From: Welwitschia mirabilis
Lineage: Eukaryota > Gnetophyta > Gnetopsida > Welwitschiales
NCBI GenBank assembly: GCA_051453625.1
Contig: JBOZIK010000001.1
Span: forward strand, 295,746,439 to 295,810,438
Direction: 5' to 3'
Length of the DNA stretch: 64,000 bases
How positions within the stretch are numbered: position 1 is the first letter of the stretch; the number at the start of each line of letters is the position of its first letter. The position numbers and the translations under genes were made by a program. Below are positions 48,435 through 62,054 of the stretch, piece by piece. The notes under the pieces are model-generated. The model saw nothing but the letters and a program-made list of their open reading frames with translations. It ran no database searches and had not been told where the DNA came from.

Positions 48435-50345
48435 TATAGAATAAAACCTAGGTGATGAATCAAATTTTGAAAAAGAAATTAATCTAACATTATTTTTATA
48501 GCATTATTTACTTAAAGAGAGATGGTTAATGCTTTATGAACCTCCCTTATATGATGATCCACTTGAAGTAGAAAACTTGAAAACTTTTGATGATGATGAT
48601 CTCAACTATAAACATTCAAGAATAGACTATTTTGATCAAGAGATTAAAGTTATAATCTGTGAAGAAGTCTAACACTTGAAAACAACTAATATTTTGTATT
48701 TTAAGGGAGATCATCCATTCTTATTATCTGGATGATGGTCTAAGATGATAATCAAATTTGATAAAAAAAAAGTCAATAAAAATTAAAAATTTGAATTCAA
48801 ATCTAAAACCTTTACCTAATGGACTAAAATATATCTTTTTATGGGATGATAGGAATAAACCATTGATAATAAATAAGAATTTTTCCCCTTAATAAGAATC
48901 AATTTTAATCTTATTTTTAAATTTTAAGGTTAATGCATTTGCTTGATCTCATAAAGATTTAATAGCCATCCCTACTTCCATTATTTAACATAAAATCTAC
49001 CTTGAGGATAATGCAAAACATGTTAAGTAAACCTAACATAGACTAAACCTAGTCCTTAAACAAGTCATAAAAGAATAAATTATTAAATTAATAGATGCTA
49101 TAATTATTTATGCTATATCTATTAGTGAGTGGGTTAGTCCTTTGATGCTAGTGCCTAAGAAAGGAGGGAACTAGAGAATGTGTATTGATTTTAAGAAGCT
49201 AAATAAAGTAACAAAGAAAGAACACTTTTCTTTACATTTTCTTATTCAAATTTGATAGAATCCAAGGACATGTCTTTTGTTGCTTTCTTGATGGGTACAG
49301 TAGTCATAATCATGTTTGTATAGCTAGTGAGAATTAAGAAAAAATAACTTTTACTTTATCTTTTAAAACATTTACTTTTAGACACATGCCTTTTGAACTT
49401 TGTAATGCTTCTGGAACTTTTTAATGTGTAATGATGGGCATCTTTTCTAATATGTTAGAGAATTCGATAGAAATTTTTATGAATGACTTCTCAATCTATG
49501 GTAAAAACTTTAAAGAAATCTTAGAAAGGTTAGAGAGAGTCCTTAATAGATGCATTGAGAGTGGCCTACATTTGAGTTGGAAGAAGAGTTTCTTTTTACT
49601 TACTAATGGAATTAACTTACATCATCACATTTCTAGTAAAGAAATTAGGATAGACCCTAAAAAAGTAAGTATTACTAAAAACCTAACTCCTCTAATACAT
49701 CTAAAATAAGTTTGATCTTTCCTTAGTCATTATAGTTTTTATTGTTATTTTATTCAATATTATGCTAAAATTTGTAAATCCCTTGACTAATTACTTGAAA
49801 AACAAGCTAATTTTAAATGGAATAAATCCTGTTAGCTTACTTTTGAAACACTTAAAGATAAAATCTCTTCTACACCTATTGTAATAGGAATTAATTGAAA
49901 TAAAGATTTTAAATTAATATGTGATGCTAGCAATATTGTATGGGTGGGGTTCACAAAAGTATGAAAATCATTTTAAAGTTATACCTTATCATAACAAAAC
50001 TTTGTCTAAAGATTAATAAAACTACAATACTAGTAAGAAAAAAATGTTAGCCATAATCTTTTTCCTTGATACTCTTAGATACTATTTTTAAGATTTTATA
50101 CAAATGTTTATACTGACCATGTAGCCAGCAGATACCTCATGACTAAGAAAGATTCTAATGCTAGACACATTAGATGGATCCTTCTTATGTAAGAATTCAA
50201 TCTTACCATTATTAATACAGTAGAAGAACATAATAGTGTAGCAGATCCTTTGTCATACCTTTTTTCTTCTCTTAATGATCTTATCATTGATGACTCTTTT
50301 TTAGATGAATAAAATTTTGCCATATCTTTTACTTATTCTCCTCTT
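48435..50345 (+). pseudogene. Gypsy (Athila-like) pol remnant, copy B
   Basis: It begins in the region between protease and RT that copy A already covers at about 47190, so 48435-49570 is a diverged repeat of 47190-48334. RT motifs: LVPKKGGN.RMCIDFKKLNK at about 49150-49210 and FMNDFSIYG at about 49475-49500, where the first catalytic Asp is Asn. RNase H follows with LICDASN near 49915, KKMLAIIFFLDTLRYYF at about 50040-50090 and ADPLSYL at about 50236, then IDDSFLDE. No integrase follows. Several stops and frameshifts. The longest open stretch is 49431-49709. Confidence 0.85.
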
Positions 50346-52665
50346 TAATATGCTAATATAGTTAGTTATTTTATAATCATGAAAACACCACAACATTAGA
50401 GTCATGATCAAAGAAAATCTTTTCTTCATATAATAGGTGATTATAAATGGATATAGCCATAACTTTAGTGTATGTGCAAGAATTAAATCATGAGAAAATA
50501 TAAGTCTAAAAGGAAAAAATTAGACATCCTCATTCTGTATTCTCATTTATTACGATTCTTCTTCATTTCCTTTTTTTTGAGTGTTTCTAATAAAAATTTG
50601 ATACCTTCATGCTAATATTTGAGCCTAAATTTCATTTTTCTAAACTTCTTTATAGTGCTGTTATTCACTAGGTCATCCAAACAACATGTTGAATGATAGT
50701 TAAGATTTTTCTGAGAGTCGTCTAGGTTATCATCTAAATGATAGTGCACTAAAGGCCGTGATTTTTTTTTCCTTTATTTTTCTTTATTTTTGAGTTATTT
50801 CCATCTATTCCTTTAAGAGACAACCATTACACTAGTATCTAGTAAAATGTACTCCCATGAGATTAGCACCTTGGTTTACGAGCTTTGAATGAATTTATCA
50901 AAATGAAGTATGTTTTTCTCTCCCTTATTATTTTTTATTTTTTTCTCATTTTTGAGCCTTTCAGCATGTAGATTTCACATATATCACTCAATTTTTTGTG
51001 CTCTTCAATTTGGTACTTATGAATTTGATTTTTGTTGTATTTTACGAGATGTCTCGAATTGTACATTTTANNNNNNNNNNTAATTTCAACCCTTGTTTTC
51101 TCGAAAACCATAAGTCAAAACATAGTGGTCCTTTTACATAAATTAATTAGTTTGCAAGGTTTACAATTTTACTAGATTAGATTTTTTATTTGAGTAGTTT
51201 CATTTTTGACCTTATGTGGGGACCACTAGTCTTACACATTTCTACGTTTTTTTGCATTTCGCATTTTTCTTCACCTGATTAGATAATACATGATGTATTG
51301 ATTCTCTTAGGGATTGCAAGATGTATTTTCACAACTTTTACATATCAAAAATTGATTTATGAGGTCGTTTAGAGCTTTCACGAGATATATATTAGTTATT
51401 TCCACTTGATCTTACATGATGCGTTTTGCATTTATAACTAATTAGGACACATACATAATGAGTGAAATAGGTTAAGACTAAGACTAGGTAGTATAGTAGG
51501 AGGTAAACCCATTGGTACCTTTTGAGATTGAGTGAATAGATCCAGTACATCCTTCACCTCACTAGACTTGGTCTCTCTCCATTTAGATAGATTTTATTTG
51601 AGTAGGGAGATACTTCAAGGATTTCATAAGTCGATTAGAGTTAAAGGTGGATTAGAAAATGACATATATATAGCTCAAATGGAGTTGAGATGTACATGAT
51701 ACATATTACATCTTATAGACTAGAGAGTTTTACAACACTATGTATATAAAGAGGTGTTTTGTTACTTATGACTATCTAGTTGATATGATCATGGCTATCA
51801 TTCACAACCATGAGATATTAATTCTTCCAAGCCACATCACTATTGTTACTAATCTAGGTGGCATTAGGAGTATACATATTTACTCAGTTAGTAGTACAGA
51901 GGAGCATTGTGCTTATGGTGCAACTTTAGACATACTAGCTGACCTGACTAGTGATAGGTAGGGAGTTTTGATGATACAGTTGTCACTTTCCTATCAGATT
52001 TTTTACATAGAATTGATTCATAACATCAGTCCTTTCTTTCATAATAGTCATGCCATGATTACTCACTTCTAGATGCTAGTAGTATTTAGGTAGGGAAGTA
52101 GATGAATTTACTGACCTTTATTTACAGGAGACTTGGGAGTATGATTGAGGCTCAATAGTTACAGACTTTGGAACATCCTTACCACTTCTTAGCTATATTT
52201 AAGTACTTCAATATACTTGAGCCTATGGGTAAGCAAATACTCATGCATCTTCAGGCTTCAACTCATTACTTACAGGACATGAGCATTCATATACCGAAAG
52301 AGGCAGAGAGATCTCAGGATAGAGGCCTATGATTGGTATCACTATTGAGTAGATTCAGGTGCTTTTGACAGATACTACATAGAGTATTAGAGAGATGGTA
52401 TAATAAGGTTTTATCATACTTAAACATAGGTTTTATCATACTTAAACATAGGATATCTATAGTTGAGAGGAGATATCAGCATACCCAAGAGTAGTTAACT
52501 GATGTATGCTAGTGCATATTATACATTGAGAATGATGTAACAGTTGACCTTCTAGAGGAAGTTAGAGTATAGGAAGATGAGATGAAATACTCCATTATGA
52601 CATCACTTAATCATTATTTCCCTGTAGATCCTGAGAATCCTCCTTATTCTTCACCTGCATCCAAA
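50346..52665. other. Unassigned sequence after Gypsy RNase H
   Basis: In an intact Gypsy element integrase would follow here, but I see no HHCC or DDE signature. The longest frame (51740-51961, +, 73 codons) shows no known domain, and translation continues past it with stops. A 10-N gap lies at 51071-51080. An exact 22-bp tandem duplication (GGTTTTATCATACTTAAACA-type unit) is at 52407-52450. It may hold the 3' part and LTR of the Gypsy element; no LTR pair could be recognised. Confidence 0.4.
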
Positions 52666-54719
52666 CCTATTGGAAGAAGAACTTACTATTTGTATTATTA
52701 TACTATCAAATTGTATAAATTTGATAAGGTATTTTAAGTAGTTTTACAGGACATAGACATGTTGATGTTAAGTTTTAATGATAATGGGGAGCTAAGACAA
52801 ATATCACAAAAACATGCAATCTTCATTACATTTCATAGCGTTTAAAGCAAATTATAATACTTTCTATCTAAAGCAGTAATTCTATAATCAAAGAGGCTAA
52901 TTTGATACAAGAAACATCTTTATAAAGCTCATTATCTACCTTATCATCTAGACGATCTTATAGATGACATGAAGAACATATGCTTATTAGGATGCTTACT
53001 AAACTAATCTAGTAGTTGATGTGGATCCTTTATGATATGGCATTATTTCCTGTGGTGTCTGGATAACCAGCAGGATGATACATAAAAATAATAGTTCATC
53101 AAACTTCAACAAACTTTTTCCATGCATCTTATGTCTTTTTGCATGGCTATTAGGGTTTTACTTTATCTACGAGTGTTTACTATATTTATGGCCTGTGTTT
53201 GTAATAAATACCTCCTTCATCCTTGACTCTAATTTTATCTTCTTTGACACTGAAAATTCTTGTGACAGGATATCAAAGGATAGGAGATTCATTTCTTATT
53301 ATTTTAAAGATATGTCTTCCTTAGTGTTGGGCTATGTATCCTTCATTGAGGTGCTGCTGCTTTGTAACATGAATGTCAGTTTGGCTTAATCAGAAATTTA
53401 TTTTTCTTTCTATATAATTTGTTATGTGCATCTCTCTTATTGTTTATTTTACTTTTAATTCTATGATAGCTCCATCTGTGATATAGATCATGAAGGCAAT
53501 TGCATGTCATTTTCTAAANNNNNNNNNNNNNNNNNNNNNNNNNNNNNNNNNNNNNNNNNNNNNNNNNNNNNNNNNNNNNNNNNNNNNNNNNNNNNNNNNN
53601 NNNNNNNNNNNNNNNNNNNNNNNNNNNNNNNNNNNNNNNNNNNNNNNNNNNNNNNNNNNNNNNNNNNNNNNNNNNNNNNNNNNNNNNNNNNNNNNNNNNN
53701 NNNNNNNNNNNNNNNNNNNNNNNNNNNNNNNNNNNNNNNNNNNNNNNNNNNNNNNNNNNNNNNNNNNNNNNNNNNNNNNNNNNNNNNNNNNNNNNNNNNN
53801 NNNNNNNNNNNNNNNNNNNNNNNNNNNNNNNNNNNNNNNNNNNNNNNNNNNNNNNNNNNNNNNNNNNNNNNNNNNNNNNNNNNNNNNNNNNNNNNNNNNN
53901 NNNNNNNNNNNNNNNNNNNNNNNNNNNNNNNNNNNNNNNNNNNNNNNNNNNNNNNNNNNNNNNNNNNNNNNNNNNNNNNNNNNNNNNNNNNNNNNNNNNN
54001 NNNNNNNNNNNNNNNNNNNNNNNNNNNNNNNNNNNNNNNNNNNNNNNNNNNNNNNNNNNNNNNNNNNNNNNNNNNNNNNNNNNNNNNNNNNNNNNNNNNN
54101 NNNNNNNNNNNNNNNNNNNNNNNNNNNNNNNNNNNNNNNNNNNNNNNNNNNNNNNNNNNNNNNNNNNNNNNNNNNNNNNNNNNNNNNNNNNNNNNNNNNN
54201 NNNNNNNNNNNNNNNNTGTTTATTGCATTGATACTTTGCATAGTTATTATTCTACTTAGAGATTGCATAAGTGTTCTTTTTAAAATTAATTCTCTTTCTT
54301 CTTTTATATGCCATCAATGGAAGTATAACATTTTGCTCACTTTCGTCTATATTAGTGTGTTGTATTATGCTATATAGATATTTAATGATTTTTCAAATTT
54401 ACTTGAGGATATAACGTTTATACAAATATGCATTGCAACAATTGTCCCCTAATTTTAGCCACTTAATCCTAAATCTTTTTCTTTGATGGTGCTCTTTATC
54501 TACATTTATTTCTTGTAATTCAATTAGGCATCTACACTCCTTGTTACAAAGAATGCCTTGATCTCCTCTACATTCTTTCTCTAGTTCCTTCTTCCACTTC
54601 TCATTATCCTTCTTTCTCCAATCCTTAAGGTGTGTTTTAAGTCTGTTTAAATCCTTGTATAAAAAGGTGAATGCAAGGGTGCCATCATATTAACTTTAGA
54701 TCTACTCAACTATCCTTCT
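52666..54719. other. Mostly unassigned sequence with 698-N gap
   Basis: 52666-52753 repeats 45477-45564. The rest is AT-rich, with no motif recognised up to the endonuclease remnant. The gap spans 53519-54216. The 104-codon frame at 53075-53389 (+) is hydrophobic, shows no domain and is probably chance. Confidence 0.4.
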
Positions 54720-55445
54720 AATCTTTTTCCTTAATAGCTAATATCTATCCATCTAAAAGAGTAATCTGGGGGGTGTTATCATCTTGATTTTGAATTTGAT
54801 TAGCTAATGATCAAAGGATACTCTATTTAGTCCTCATGCTTTTATAGATATCCTAGCTACATCCTTTCCAATTAGGATTTAGTTGATTCTAGACATAACT
54901 TTGTTAACTTTGGTTATTCTATTAGATCATATGAATTTGCATCTTGTTCTTGGAATATTCAATAAGACTCCCTACTCTAGAAAATCTCTAAGGATCACTG
55001 CATCCTTGCTATTCTAATTTTTGCCCTCTATTTTTTTTCCATCTATGTAGGCATTGGTTAAAATTCCCTAAAATTATCCATTTTTCTTTATTCCCTACTA
55101 AGCTCTATAATTTCTTTAGCATTACAGCTTTATCTATATTATTCTGAGGATTGTACACATTTGTGATATTCCATCCTTCTTCCTTAATGTATATTATTAG
55201 GTAACATTTATTGTTGTGGATTAGGTCTACCTTCTTTTTTATGAGGGTCATAATTTCTCTTAAATTTCCTTAAGCCATAGAGGTGAATTTTTCTGCTGTT
55301 GCTAGATATTACCTAATTTGTATTGTCATGCATCTTTATCTCCTGTAAACAAATTATTTTGATGTTGAATTTACTAATTAGATCTTTACAGTTTTTCTTT
55401 ATAAGGGATTCTTAATCCCCTGTAGTTCCAAGAAAGGCACTTCAT
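54720..55445 (-). pseudogene. LINE endonuclease (APE type) remnant
   Basis: Starts with MKCLSWNYRGL (from 55445), the usual M..LSWN.RGL opening of plant LINE ORF2. It continues with IKIICLQEIKM at about 55331-55365, corresponding to the LQETK catalytic motif. Weaker matches to later endonuclease motifs follow in shifting frames. Same strand and expected order as the RT at 43.75-45.3 kb, so most likely the 5' part of that LINE. Confidence 0.7.
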
Positions 55446-55889
55446 CAGGTATGTTTTCATTCCTTTTTAGATGTCCCTTGATCTTTTTTCAATGTGTCTT
55501 CAATAGTTGATTAAGAGCTATTCACCACATTTTCTACCATTTTCTTGCCTTATAATATTCTAGTGTTGGACCTTTCTTTTATGTGAATTTTGACTTCATT
55601 TGGCTCATCTTTGTTTACTTGATTTTAAGATTGAGGAATATCTGCATCCTCCTATTTCACTAGATGTTAAAAGAGATTATACTCTTTATCTTTTTTTTCC
55701 CCTTAGGATAAACTATTGTATTCTTTATTATTTTTTCCTTTTTCTATTTATGCCAGTAATTATTTTGGTTTTTTCTATTCTTCCTACAAAAGAAGTATAT
55801 TTCTTTCTTCATTCCTTTTTTGGCCTTTTTTCCCATAGTGTGTGCACCTCTATTCTGCCCTTGCACATCTTCTTGGTGCATGTCTAGTT

Positions 55890-56490
55890 TTTTCACATGT
55901 CTCACAAGTTACTAGTAGGTTCTCGTAAGTGATTTCCAAATCACACATTTCCCATTTGAATATAAAGTTCACAGATTGGATCTTCTTTATCTCTTCAAGA
56001 TTGATCTAGACACAAAATCACACAAAATCTAATTTGTTTGATGGTGATTCTATTTAGATCAGTTCTTCAAATTAGGAAGTGATTCTTCTTAGAAGATCTT
56101 CATTCCAAAACTCAAGGGGAAACTTGTGTAGTTGGATTTAGATGGATAGATTTTTGAAAAAATGTGGATCTTCTTATTCCCCTAATGTCCATTTGGCTAG
56201 AGCTAATCCTATTATTCTAAAGAACCATGGTACTCTAATAATAACTTTATCTCTATTCCATTCATATTAAGCTAAAAAAGAACAAAGCCTTCTGGCCATG
56301 GTAATAATGTCAACTTTACTAACCCCTATCCACTTGGTGGCTATCCATTCCCTAATAAGATCAAGACTAAACCTAGGATTAGAAAAGATAAAATTGTCTA
56401 TCAAACTATATTGAAGTTTTTCTCTATTTTAGAACATGCATCTTTGTCTACATCTAAAACGAGTGTTTTTTCCTCTTTGAATAGCTACTT
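55890..56490 (-). pseudogene. LINE ORF1-like remnant (DUF4283/zinc knuckle)
   Basis: The minus strand reads SLIDNFIFSNPRFSLDLIRE at about 56340-56405, then ATKWIG, VIIRVPWFFRI (compare the GPWFF motif), LHKFPLEFWNEDLLRRI at about 56070-56130 and ITYENLLVTCETC near 55895. This is the DUF4283 core, the P.EFW...L..I segment and the YENL..C..C knuckle of plant LINE ORF1, in the right order. Internal stops. It lies upstream of the endonuclease remnant on the same strand. Confidence 0.7.
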
Positions 56491-59400
56491 CTTCTCCATG
56501 TTTAGGGTGAGATACTTGCCTTAAATCATTCTAAAAAACAACTTTAAAGTAAGAACAAAACTATAATTAACCTTCTTAGTCATCAATAGTTTGGCCTAAA
56601 TCATTCCCCTACATGCCATAGCTCTCCTGAACTAAAACCACCCCCACTGTTCTTAGTGCTTCCAGAACCCTAGCTCCCACCTCCTTTACCAACTGAATCT
56701 GCTAATTAAAGAAATTTTTTCATGATATTAATAATAACAAATTAATAGAAATCCAGACATAAAAGTATTAGATTGGCCTTCTTACTATCCACATTTTTAA
56801 GGTACCTTATGTGAAATTGCTAATAATCTTCCTAATGTAGCATGGATATTAAAAGCCCATGCTAGTTAAGATCTATAAAGTAATAGTTGGACTTATCATC
56901 ATGAATGTTTAGTGTAATATAAGCATCAAGAATGTTCTTCATAATGAAAATAGAATGAAACATATGAAAAATTAAAAAATATTCTTGAAAAGAAAATATC
57001 AATTAAAAGAACACCTTTAGTTAAAGTATCCCTTGCTTTATGATCTATTATTATTTCATATTATTTTCTTTCAGGTTTGAGTGATCATTTACATTAGGGT
57101 GGACAATATAGTCTTTTTAGATTTAATAGAAAATCTTTCATCATATCTTGTTTTTTTTCTTTTGTTAGTTTAGGAAGAAAATTAAAAAGGCATATCTTTA
57201 ATGTCATTTAATCTTTTTGAAGAATGATTATCTACATGAATAGATATCTTATGTAAAGAAAGTATATAATGAAAGGGTTAAGTAGATATTTTACTAATCC
57301 TTTATGTTAAAAAAGTTCTAGTTGTAATGGCATCATATTCAAAGGAGTTTAAATCATGTCTTTTATTCCAAAAACATAAGTATTTACTAGGATATGATGT
57401 TTAGTCATTATACATATTAATGATTTAAACTATTTTAATATCTTCATAAAATGATCTTTGTATATATAACATACATAAAAATATATAGCATCTACTTAAT
57501 TAAGTATGTAATTATGAGATTATGATGATGAACCTTTTACTCTCTGTCTATTTCCCTCTCCCCTGTTTCTCTTGTAAATTGGAATATGGTGTGCTCTATC
57601 TTTTACTAAATATTTGATACGATCATCCCATTTATAATATCTTTTATTCTACATCATTATTGATGCGTCATGGCTAATTATGATGACCATTAATTACAGA
57701 AATAACCATCATTAGGTTCACATTTTTTTCTATAATTTTGATGTTTAAAAAATATCATTTACTAGGTTTTAGATTTGGTGTAATCCATGAAGAATCCTCT
57801 GTAGTTTTCTTATGGTTTTAAAAAAAACACATAAAAGATCACATTTAACTTAATTACAATGTCTTTTAATTTGTATTCTTCATGGAAACCCTTTAGGCTT
57901 GGCTTTGAGAGCTCTATTCCACTAAGTGGAATGAAGGTTATATAAAAAAGGCATTGATCTCCACTTGATTTGTATTGTTTTTAGAGTCCACAGACTACTT
58001 TTAGAGCCCATGGCATAGTATTAATGGCATTCTTAAAGAAGAAAAAAAAGCTCTTTAAATGCATTTTATTGCCGGTTTATTTCTATGCTTACTACTTTTA
58101 ATTACAAAATCTTATTGAGATTAGCTTTAAGTAACATATCATGTCTAGTTAAATTATCTAGGTATATTATGTAGAAGTATTTTTGTGAAAATCAATAATA
58201 GCAATAACATTAATTAAATGTAACCATGTGCAAAGTGTTTTATTTTTGAATTTGATCATTACATACTATCAAAGAAGCTAATCTACTTAGCAATATTAAG
58301 ATATAATTTCAATAACAAGTTGAAAAAAGAAACCATGACATTGCTTATGTTTGGATGCATTTAGAAGTAAGAAAGCTAAACAAATATATCTAGCTTAAAA
58401 TTCACCATGAAAAATAGTATACATTATCACAAAAATGAACATAAATTATAATAGAAAAATTATGAATGACATTTGAAAGTAGAAGGAAATGTTTACATTT
58501 TACATATCTAGAAGAGTTAAATGCATCTCCATCTCATGCAACATACATAGTTTTTCTATAAGATTGCAAAATGTGAAAATAAAATCATAACAATAATATG
58601 TATGTTTACTATCTAGAATTCTCAATGCATTTATGTATCACTCTCAATATCTCTAGTTACTACCTTTAGTTTAAAATTATGAAGTAATAGCTTCCATTGA
58701 CCTTTTGCTTTTACAAGAAAAATCAAAGATGCTAAACTGCTTCTAATGTATTAGCGAATTCATACATCATTAAAATAATATGTTAAGATAGAATATGCAG
58801 CAAAATTAATTTTACATTATCTTTATTTCATTCTATTCATAACTAGTAGCTTTGAATAAAGAATCACAAATCATAAGTAAACATATTCAATTGTAAATAT
58901 GATCTCACTTGAGCACTTTGATACATTTCAAACAATAACAAAATTTTTCTTACATTGTAATCACATCACATAATTTAATTTTATGATATATGAAATCTAG
59001 GTAATGATTTAAAAGCAACAAGAAAATAATAGAACATGAAAATAGGAGTAATGCATAGTATGTTAATTGGCTTTTTAATTTGTATTATTTATTAACTTTT
59101 CACATAATGTGAAAAAATGAAAATCTTTTTAAGAGTTAAGATATTAATCTTAGAAAGGTATAAGATACAAGAACATGTATTATCAATCATTTTGCTTTTT
59201 ATTTTATATTATAGAAGATAAAAAATTTTCAGAAACTAAAGTCATGTGATGAATATTACTTCTAAGGAAATCTATAAAATAAAGATATCAAATGAACTTC
59301 AAAAATACAAACCATGTTCGTACTTAAACAAATGAAAATACCATCATTTATGGCCATTTCACTTGGCTTATGTTAAAAAATTAATATTCATAACATTGGA

Positions 59401-61954
59401 ACTTTGAATATAATGTATGAACATGTTAATATAGAACTTCATCACTTGATCCTACTAGTTATGAATTATAATTGAAACATTTGATGTTGCCTCATTGATT
59501 TTATTCACTAATGTGACTTATGTGAAAAACAAAAATTGATAAAAGCTTGAATGCAATACTGTTATTAGAAACCACTCTAAAATATAACGATAAGCTATTG
59601 TTGATATGATTTTTAAGAAAGGGAAAACGTAGTAAAAATTATTAGAAAATAGTAATAACATTAAACTTATTAAAAATAATTATAAAGTGGAAGAGACATG
59701 AAAATCTTAAAAGACTTATTATTTGAATTTAAATTTATTCTAAGAAAAGTAATTAACATTAAATACAATTTTATCAAGTGAATGAAGGGATATTGGAAAA
59801 TCAAACTCAACTTTTATATCATATATTGTACATTTCTTGCTATTGAATGTATTTATGTCGAAGCATCAAACCACATATTAATGAAAACCATATGAAAGGA
59901 TAAAGATTTACTTGTCATGTATCCTTAAAGAGCATGAAATCTATTTCTTAATAGAAATATTCATGTAGGAAAATGAAACTAATGATTACTCTAATGTGTG
60001 CTTGTTAGTTAGCTAGATAAGGATAATGCCTAATGTTCGTAATGAAAATGTAGCTACACTTATATTTTGAAATTTAAAAAAATTGATAACATAAGAACAT
60101 CCTAGGGATACAAATATTGCAACATGACACCCAAACTTTTATCCAAAGTACCATTATTTCCTTAGGGATAGATGAAAAAAAACTCCAATAAAGAAAGCAC
60201 AAAACCAAATGCAAAGAATAGATTTAGAGAAAAAAGAACTAAAAAATAAGAAGAAATGTTTATAATATATCAGAAAAGGAAGCTAGAAATGGAGGGTACA
60301 TCTTAGAAACTAGCACAAAAAAAAAAAAATGATGGCAAGAGTTCCTACAATGAAAATAGACTCACTCTTTTACAAAATCCAAAATACTAATCTTCATCAG
60401 AGTGTAAGCATGATAACATAATCTTATTCACCATATAAGTATTAGTGAAGACTTCACGTCATCTCAACTCTCATGAAATATATGTATAAGCATGAAAAGT
60501 AGGATATAATTTTCAAGACCATCAAACATTAATACAAACTATGGAGTAAGATGTAAACATAAATAAATAACTTGAAAAGATTATAAAGCTCAAAATATTT
60601 TAGTACAACAAGAAGCATAAGAAATATATAAAACATCCACACTTGCTATAAAACAGATTGCACCAAAAATTAACTACTATTTCTTTGACTTATTAAAAGA
60701 ATTAAAAGTATGCCACTATCCAACTTAGAATTAAAAGACTAAATCTAAGAACAAAAGCATTTTATTAGATAAAATAGAGAAAAGATATAATAGAGAATAG
60801 AAAATATCAAGCTACAATTAAACTTTCATGCTAGCCTTAAGGGGTAACCTCTCATAAGAGAGAAATTTAGAAGACAGATATAGAATGAAGTAGACTTAAC
60901 ATGAAGTATAACAGGGTTGGTCCCTTCCCCAAGCATGAATTCTTACAAAGTGGGGGCCTTACCCATTTTTATAGAGAAGATTAAATTTATGATTAAAATT
61001 CTTTATGTTTTAGTATTTAGTAAGGTTTCTGAGGTTCTATCTTTTAACGTTTAGTGGAGTAGAGTTATCATGATGAGTTTAACACATGAGCTTTGAGTAG
61101 GATTTCTCCACCAACTGGTTTCACCATCACATGTCTCTAAAGCTACCATTATTTTATGCAGAATTAGGTATTTTATGGCTAATAATGATGGAATGCAGTA
61201 AATGACTATGAACATAATTGGAAACGATTTGCTTCTCCATGGCAAATTTAGGACGTAAGCTTGTAGTTAGTTTTCCTTAATTAACCAGTGCTGCCATACT
61301 TGCAACTCTAGTGTTTTACACAAGAACATGTCCATCTTCTTATATGTACTCCATAATGAAATTAAAAGCCTAGAATGTTATAGGGAAAGTAAAAAAATCA
61401 AGTCTGACGTTAGAAGGATAAAAAACATATTTTTATGATTAAAATATTTAAACTATTATCTTCGTTGATAATAAATTAATCTAATATAATTGAGATAAAT
61501 GATAATATTTTTAGATTAACACACCCCCAATGTACCTTTTACTATTTCCTTAGTAAAAAAACATGATTAAAAATGAATAACATGGAGACCTTTTAAGTAA
61601 AAACTCAAGCATTATGTGGAAATAATAAAAATGTTGAAATATTTGGCCTTTTTTTAAACAAATGAGGCATTAAATACCATTTTTAAAGTGAAAATGTCAC
61701 ACCCCTAATCAAAGTTGAACTTTGTCTTAACAGTTTGAAAGTATAGAAGTTAAATGTAGAATTTGAGAACAAACTAATAAAAACATTAGGAGAAGATGTT
61801 TTATTTTATGTCATTTTATTGAAACTAGAAAAGGAAAGGGAAATAATACAAAGTAATGCTTAACAAAAAACAAGGTGCAATGCAAAATTCCTAAAATAAA
61901 GCAAAAAGTGAAAATAAATTCTTATAGAAAATTGCTAAGTAATAAGGATCTACA
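56491..61954. other. AT-rich intergenic sequence, no gene recognised
   Basis: No ORF with a domain. The frame at 61051-61245 (minus) has no known similarity. TGTCACACCCC at about 61696 resembles the start of some plant Gypsy LTRs, but no partner was found. The region is dominated by A/T-rich low-complexity sequence. Confidence 0.5.
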
Positions 61955-62054
61955 NNNNNNNNNNNNNNNNNNNNNNNNNNNNNNNNNNNNNNNNNNNNNN
62001 NNNNNNNNNNNNNNNNNNNNNNNNNNNNNNNNNNNNNNNNNNNNNNNNNNNNNN
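61955..62054. other. Assembly gap, 100 N, with repeated flank
   Basis: The left flank ends GTAATAAGGATCTACA and the right flank starts GTAATAAGGCTCTACA. They are one mismatch apart, which suggests that two overlapping contig ends were placed side by side. Confidence 0.95.

Noticed and set aside
53075-53389. 104-codon ORF as a membrane protein gene
   Set aside because: Hydrophobicity follows from T-rich sequence. No homology, promoter or splice context.
53490-54377. ORFs of 251-295 codons around 53.5-54.4 kb
   Set aside because: Almost entirely N-gap.
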